Assembly (NCBI RefSeq): GCF_902497785.1
Contig: NZ_CABVHK010000012.1
Coordinates: forward strand, 178,178 to 242,177
Source of the DNA: Pseudomonas fluorescens
GTDB taxonomy: Bacteria > Pseudomonadota > Gammaproteobacteria > Pseudomonadales > Pseudomonadaceae
Direction of reading: 5' to 3'
DNA length: 64,000 nt
Shown here piece after piece: positions 60,155-64,000 of the stretch. The notes beneath the pieces were generated by a model. The model made no database searches. It had not been told where the DNA came from and was given only the letters and a program-made list of their open reading frames with translations. The first letter of the stretch is position 1. Each line of letters opens with the position of its first letter. A program made the translations under genes and the position numbers.

Positions 60155-61567
60155 TTATTTCACTGCCGCGTGCAACGCCTGCTGCGCGCTGCGCTTGTTC
60201 TTGATGCCATAACAAACCCACATAAACGCAACCCACACCGGAATCGCATACACCGAGATCTGGATCCCGGGAATCAGCAGCATCACACCCAGGATAAACG
60301 CCACGAACGCCAGGCAAATGTAGTTCCCGTACGGGTACCAAAACGCTTTGAACAGCGGCGTCTGTTGAGTCTTGTTCATGTGCTGGCGGAACTTGAAGTG
60401 CGAGAAGCTGATCATCGCCCAGTTGATCACCAACGTGGCCACCACCAGCGACATCAACAGTTCCAGCGCGTTTTGCGGGATCAGGTAGTTGAGCAACACG
60501 GCGATCAATGTCACCGCCGCCGATGCCAGGATCGAACGCACCGGCACGCCGCGCTTGTCGATCTTCGCCAGCGCCTTCGGCGCATCGCCCTGTTCAGCCA
60601 TGCCCAACAACATGCGGCTGTTGCAGTAGGTGCCGCTGTTGTACACCGACAACGCCGCGGTCAGTACCACGAAGTTGAGGATGTGCGCAGCGGTGCTGCT
60701 GCCGAGCATCGAGAACACTTGCACGAACGGGCTGCCGCTGTAGGAATCACCGGAGGCGTTCAGGGTGGCCAGCAGGCTGTCCCATGGCGTCAGCGACAGC
60801 AGAATGACCAGCGCACCGATGTAGAAAATCAGGATCCGGTAGATCACCTGATTGATCGCTTTCGGGATCACGGTTTTCGGCTTGTCGGCTTCGGCTGCGG
60901 TGAAACCGAGCATTTCCAGGCCGCCAAAGCTGAACATGATGATCGCCATGGCCATCACCAGACCGCTGACGCCGTTCGGGAAGAAACCGCCGTGGGACCA
61001 CAGGTTTGTCACCGAGGCCTGGGGACCGCCGTTGCCGCTGACCAGCAAATAGCTGCCCAGGGCAATCATGCCGACGATGGCCACCACCTTGATGATCGCG
61101 AACCAGAACTCGGCTTCACCGAAGACCTTGACGTTAGCCAGGTTGATCAGGTTGATCAGCACGAAGAATCCGGCGGCCGAGACCCAGGTCGGGATATCCG
61201 GCGCCCAGTAGTGGATGTATTTGCCGACCGCTGTCAGCTCCGACATGCCCACCAGAATGTACAGAATCCAGCAGTTCCAGCCTGACAGGAAGCCGGCGAA
61301 ACCGCCCCAGTACTTGTGTGCAAAATGGCTGAAGGAGCCGGCCACCGGCTCTTCGACGATCATTTCACCCAGCTGGCGCATGATCATGAAGGCAATGAAG
61401 CCGCAGATGGCGTAGCCGAGGATCATCGACGGACCGGCGGATTTCAGCACCCCGGCCGAGCCGAGAAACAGGCCGGTACCAATCGCGCCACCGAGGGCGA
61501 TCAGTTGAATATGACGATTCTTCAGGCCGCGTTTCAGCTCGCCTGATTGCGAGGTTTGTCCACTCAT
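60155..61567 (-). CDS. aroP2: Aromatic amino acid permease (AroP/PheP type)
   Basis: A 470-residue amino acid-polyamine-organocation transporter with 12 predicted transmembrane segments. Its first helix is IQLIALGGAIGTGLFLGSAG, followed by ILGYAICGFIAFMIMRQLGEM. SHFAHKYWGGFAGFLSGWNCW is typical of the AroP/PheP group. The location near phhABC matches aroP2 in P. aeruginosa and makes Phe/Tyr uptake likely. The start at 61567 aligns with the family; the frame is open to 61735. A proline- or GABA-type substrate is possible. Confidence 0.82.
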   Translation of the reverse strand: MSGQTSQSGELKRGLKNRHIQLIALGGAIGTGLFLGSAGVLKSAGPSMILGYAICGFIAFMIMRQLGEMIVEEPVAGSFSHFAHKYWGGFAGFLSGWNCWILYILVGMSELTAVGKYIHYWAPDIPTWVSAAGFFVLINLINLANVKVFGEAEFWFAIIKVVAIVGMIALGSYLLVSGNGGPQASVTNLWSHGGFFPNGVSGLVMAMAIIMFSFGGLEMLGFTAAEADKPKTVIPKAINQVIYRILIFYIGALVILLSLTPWDSLLATLNASGDSYSGSPFVQVFSMLGSSTAAHILNFVVLTAALSVYNSGTYCNSRMLLGMAEQGDAPKALAKIDKRGVPVRSILASAAVTLIAVLLNYLIPQNALELLMSLVVATLVINWAMISFSHFKFRQHMNKTQQTPLFKAFWYPYGNYICLAFVAFILGVMLLIPGIQISVYAIPVWVAFMWVCYGIKNKRSAQQALHAAVK

Positions 61568-62162
61568 GAAAAAGGTCCCACGTTCAGCGTATTTGCAACG
61601 GTCATGCGTCACCTGTTTGTTTTTATCTGTGACGAAATCGAACCCGACACGCTCGTGACGTGACGGAGTGAACAAGGCGGATAACCTTGAGGATTGCGCA
61701 GCTGCGCAGGAGGTCACAGGTAAAACGCGGCGCATTGTACACCGCTAACCCCCTGCTGCCAGACACCGCCGGATCAGCGTGTCGGTTGCCGGGGTTGCAC
61801 GTGTCCGCCTCGGGGGGGTCGGGCGGCTGCATAAAAGGCGTCAGGCCTTTGCGGGCCTTGGGCGAGAGCGTTGGAGAAACGGTTGCTCGGAAAGAGTGGA
61901 AGATGATTCACGGCGTACATTGCGCCTCCTTTTTGTTATGCACCTGCACGACAGGCATGGGGCGCATCTCACCTTGCATGGGGTGGTGAAACAAGCGGAC
62001 AGAGGGCTGAAATGAGATCTTAACGCTTGTGCAGCGGAAGAATTTTCTTACAGTTATCGCGGGTTACTGGTTTCACGGGATCAATCGGTAGAAATCGTCA
62101 GGTTTTCTTTACGAGGCGTAAAATTGGTTTTCCATTCCGCCTTTGGCAGCGCACCCATCGAC
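61568..62162. other. 595-base gap with no supported gene
   Basis: Upstream region of the permease gene. It should contain the permease promoter but I see no confident -35/-10 pair. An odd palindrome TTTAC-GAGGC-GTAAA lies at 62108-62122. Two frames (61687-61989, 61779-62015) are Cys/Gly/Arg-rich without ribosome sites and are not accepted. Confidence 0.5.
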
Positions 62163-62262
62163 GCCTTCGCGGGCAAGCCCGCTCCCACAGGAATTTTTGT
62201 CGCACACAGATTATGTGAACGTCACCCCAAACCTGTGGGAGCGGGCTTGCCCGCGAAGCGGC
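62163..62262. repeat. REP-type palindrome, family B, inverted configuration
   Basis: Arms GCCTTCGCGGGCAAGCCCGC and inverse, running through TCCCACAGG, with a loop of about 40 bases. The TGTGGGAGCG ends face inwards, whereas they face outwards in the other copies. The core has GGGC instead of GAGC. Confidence 0.88.
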
Positions 62263-62294
62263 CTATAGGAACACCGCAGAGCTAAAGCCTGGGC

Positions 62295-62329
62295 AAAAAA
62301 AAACGCCAACCCGAAGGCTGGCGTTTTTT
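62295..62329 (-). terminator. Rho-independent terminator after rluB
   Basis: AACGCCA and TGGCGTT stem with an inner ACC/GGC extension and CGAA loop, followed by a run of nine T on the minus strand. It lies 17 bases beyond the rluB stop. Confidence 0.92.
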
Positions 62330-62345
62330 ATGTGCCGCTTACCGA

Positions 62346-63611
62346 TTACTCAGGTTTGCGACGACCGAAACCCGGACGCTGGCCCGAACCGGCTGGCGCG
62401 CCACGGCGCTTGCCCGATGGCTTGTCACCCTCCACCAGCTTGATCCCCGGACGTTTTGGCGCCGGCTTGGCCGGGCGTTTGGTGTCCGAAGGACGATCCG
62501 CCACTGGCGTACCGCGACCGGCTGGAGCGCCACGATCGCTGCGACCAGCGCTCGGTGCACCGCGGCCTTCGCCACGCTCGGTGCGACCGTTGGCCGGACG
62601 CGGTGTGCGTGGACCACGCTCACCATCGGCACGCGGGGCAACCGGCTTGCGCGACGGACGCTCGCCTTCGAGGTGCGGCTCACGCGCTGGACGCGGGCCG
62701 GCGGCCGGAGCGCCTGCCGCTGGACGCAGCGTACGCACGCGCTCGGTCTTGCCGACCGGACGCGACGATTTGCGCTGCATACGCTCAAGCTTGTCTTTGC
62801 TCTTGGCGTTCATTTGCGGCATGGCCACCGGCGTCAGGCCCACTTCAGCACTCAGAATGTCGACTTCGTACTGGCTCATTTCGCGCCAGCGGCCCATCGG
62901 CAAATCGGAGTTGAGGAACACCGGACCGAAACGCACGCGCTTCAGACGGCTGACAACCAGACCCTGGGATTCCCACAGACGACGGACCTCGCGGTTGCGA
63001 CCTTCCATCACCACGCAGTGATACCAGTGGTTGAAACCTTCGCCGCCGGGCGCTTGCTTGATGTCGGTGAACTTGGCCGGGCCGTCTTCAAGGACAACGC
63101 CGGCTTTCAGACGCTCGATCATCTCGTCATCGACTTCGCCACGCACACGGACTGCGTATTCACGGTCCATTTCGTAGGAAGGGTGCATCAGGCGGTTGGC
63201 CAGCTCACCGTCGGTGGTGAACATCAGCAGACCGGTGGTGTTGATGTCCAGACGACCGATGTTGATCCAGCGACCTTCTTTCGGGCGCGGCATCTTGTCG
63301 AACACGGTCGGACGGCCTTCAGGGTCGTCACGGGTGCAGATTTCACCGTCGGGTTTGTTGTACATGATCACGCGGCGTACCGACTCGGCGGCTTCTTCGC
63401 GCTTGATCACCTTGCCATCGATGGTGATGGCGTCATGCAGGTCGACGCGCAGGCCAAGGGTGGCGTCTTTGCCATTGACCTTGATCCGGCCGTGACTGAT
63501 CCAGGCTTCTACGTCACGGCGCGAGCCGACGCCGATACGGGCGAGGACTTTCTGCAGTTTTTCACCTGCTGGGCCGATTTCCTGGTCGTCTTTCTGGTCT
63601 TTGATACTCAT
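62346..63611 (-). CDS. rluB: RluB, 23S rRNA pseudouridine synthase, with long basic tail
   Basis: A 421-residue RsuA-family enzyme that makes pseudouridine 2605 in 23S rRNA. It has an S4 RNA-binding domain (residues 17-65, KLQKVLARIGVGSRRDVEAW), the catalytic loop IGRLDINTTGLLMFTTDGEL with Asp122, and EGRNREVRRLWESQGLVVSR. The last 145 residues (about 277-421) are disordered, rich in Arg, Pro, Gly and Ala. This tail is longer than in E. coli RluB (about 290 residues in total). The call is firm; RluE/RsuA are less likely because of the motif around the Asp. Confidence 0.93.
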   Translation of the reverse strand: MSIKDQKDDQEIGPAGEKLQKVLARIGVGSRRDVEAWISHGRIKVNGKDATLGLRVDLHDAITIDGKVIKREEAAESVRRVIMYNKPDGEICTRDDPEGRPTVFDKMPRPKEGRWINIGRLDINTTGLLMFTTDGELANRLMHPSYEMDREYAVRVRGEVDDEMIERLKAGVVLEDGPAKFTDIKQAPGGEGFNHWYHCVVMEGRNREVRRLWESQGLVVSRLKRVRFGPVFLNSDLPMGRWREMSQYEVDILSAEVGLTPVAMPQMNAKSKDKLERMQRKSSRPVGKTERVRTLRPAAGAPAAGPRPAREPHLEGERPSRKPVAPRADGERGPRTPRPANGRTERGEGRGAPSAGRSDRGAPAGRGTPVADRPSDTKRPAKPAPKRPGIKLVEGDKPSGKRRGAPAGSGQRPGFGRRKPE

Positions 63612-63767
63612 CTGGGCACCTCCCGGTGTGGTCTGTTCAGGCTGCCCTCAATTGAGCGTCCTGAAGCGATGTCAATCTGTGCACTTGGCGAAGGGATCGC
63701 CGAAGGGTCGCAAATCATACGCTCATGTCAGTCTTTGCGCATCAGAGACTAGCTGAACATTGGATAA

Positions 63768-63959
63768 CTACTTGTGTTTCCGCCGACCGGTGGCGCCGAG
63801 TTTGATCAGGCGCAACGCCGCTTCGGCCAGAACCGTGCGTTTGTCAGCCTTGTCGAGCTTCTTCCAGGACTTGATCTCGCGCTTGCTGCGACCGCAGCCG
63901 ACGCAGATGTCGTCGGTGAATTTGCAGACACTGATGCAGGGGTCTTTGATTGAGCTCAT
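63768..63959 (-). CDS. DUF1289 family protein
   Basis: A 63-residue protein with four Cys in the pattern C8-x3-C12-x6-C19-x2-C22 (DPCISVCKFTDDICVGCGRS), probably binding a metal. SWKKLDKADKRTVL and a Lys/Arg-rich tail follow. This is the DUF1289 signature; function unknown. The ATG at 63959 has AGGAG 7 bases upstream, so the six extra codons of the longer frame are not used. Confidence 0.88.
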   Translation of the reverse strand: MSSIKDPCISVCKFTDDICVGCGRSKREIKSWKKLDKADKRTVLAEAALRLIKLGATGRRKHK

Positions 63960-63974
63960 CAAACTCTCCTGGGT

Positions 63975-64000
63975 CAAAAGATCGCAGCCTTCGGCAGCTC
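63975..64000. repeat. Start of a REP-type palindrome, family A (cut by window end)
   Basis: CAAAAGATCGCAGCC then TTCGGCAGCTC matches the left arm of the family A repeats. The rest lies beyond the window. Confidence 0.85.

Noticed and set aside
61687..62015. ORFs of 78-100 codons upstream of the permease gene
   Set aside because: Unusual Cys/Gly/Arg-rich composition, no ribosome site, mutually overlapping in two frames.
1..64000. CRISPR arrays, tRNA or rRNA genes, insertion sequences, prophage
   Set aside because: No regularly spaced direct repeats, no cloverleaf with conserved TTCGA-type arm, no transposase or integrase frames were seen.

Overview
The window comes from a Pseudomonas of the fluorescens/syringae type. 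The signs are the FleQ and FleSR flagellar regulators, an hsbA-hsbR-hptB module inside the flagellar locus, a short (281-residue) polar flagellin, a phhR/phhABC/aroP2 neighbourhood, and many copies of two REP-type palindrome families. Nothing was searched against a database; all calls are from reading the sequence and the translations.

Layout. From 1 to about 20.6 kb, all on the minus strand, lie the flagellar genes fliO (cut by the window edge), fliN, fliM, fliL, fliK, the Hpt/PP2C/anti-anti-sigma switch hptB-hsbR-hsbA, fliJ, fliI, fliH, fliG, fliF, fliE, fleR, fleS, fleQ, fliT, fliS, fliD, flaG and fliC. Good sigma-54 (-24/-12) promoters precede fliL, fliK, fliE, fleS and flgF. Sigma-28 promoters precede fliC and probably fliS.

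From 20.8 to 44.4 kb is a flagellin glycosylation island, also on the minus strand. It has a Maf-like (DUF115) transferase next to a small unknown gene, and a stand-alone ketoacyl synthase III. A pseudaminic-acid-type module (pseC, pseI, pseF) follows with two methyltransferases, a GNAT acetyltransferase, an ATP-grasp ligase and a HAD phosphatase. It lacks a full pseB; only a 25-codon ORF sits in its place. Next come a large two-domain glycosyltransferase and a CDP-sugar module: cytidylyltransferase, 4,6-dehydratase, 3,5-epimerase, C-methyltransferase, aminotransferase, N-acyltransferase and O-methyltransferase. A 1-kb stretch of nested inverted repeats and a very large three-domain glycosyltransferase close the island. 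The inferred products are two activated sugars: a nonulosonic acid delivered by the Maf-like protein, and an unusual CDP-linked 4-acylamino C-methyl deoxyhexose delivered by the two large transferases.

From 44.5 to 53.0 kb is the operon flgFGHIJKL (hook-filament junction, rings, distal rod). After it comes phenylalanine catabolism: phhR on the minus strand, then phhA, phhB and phhC on the plus strand. The rest holds two small conserved-looking ORFs, an MFS transporter, arfB (ribosome rescue), an aromatic amino acid permease, rluB (23S pseudouridine synthase) and a DUF1289 protein. Most intergenic gaps in the window carry REP-like palindromes or hairpin terminators.
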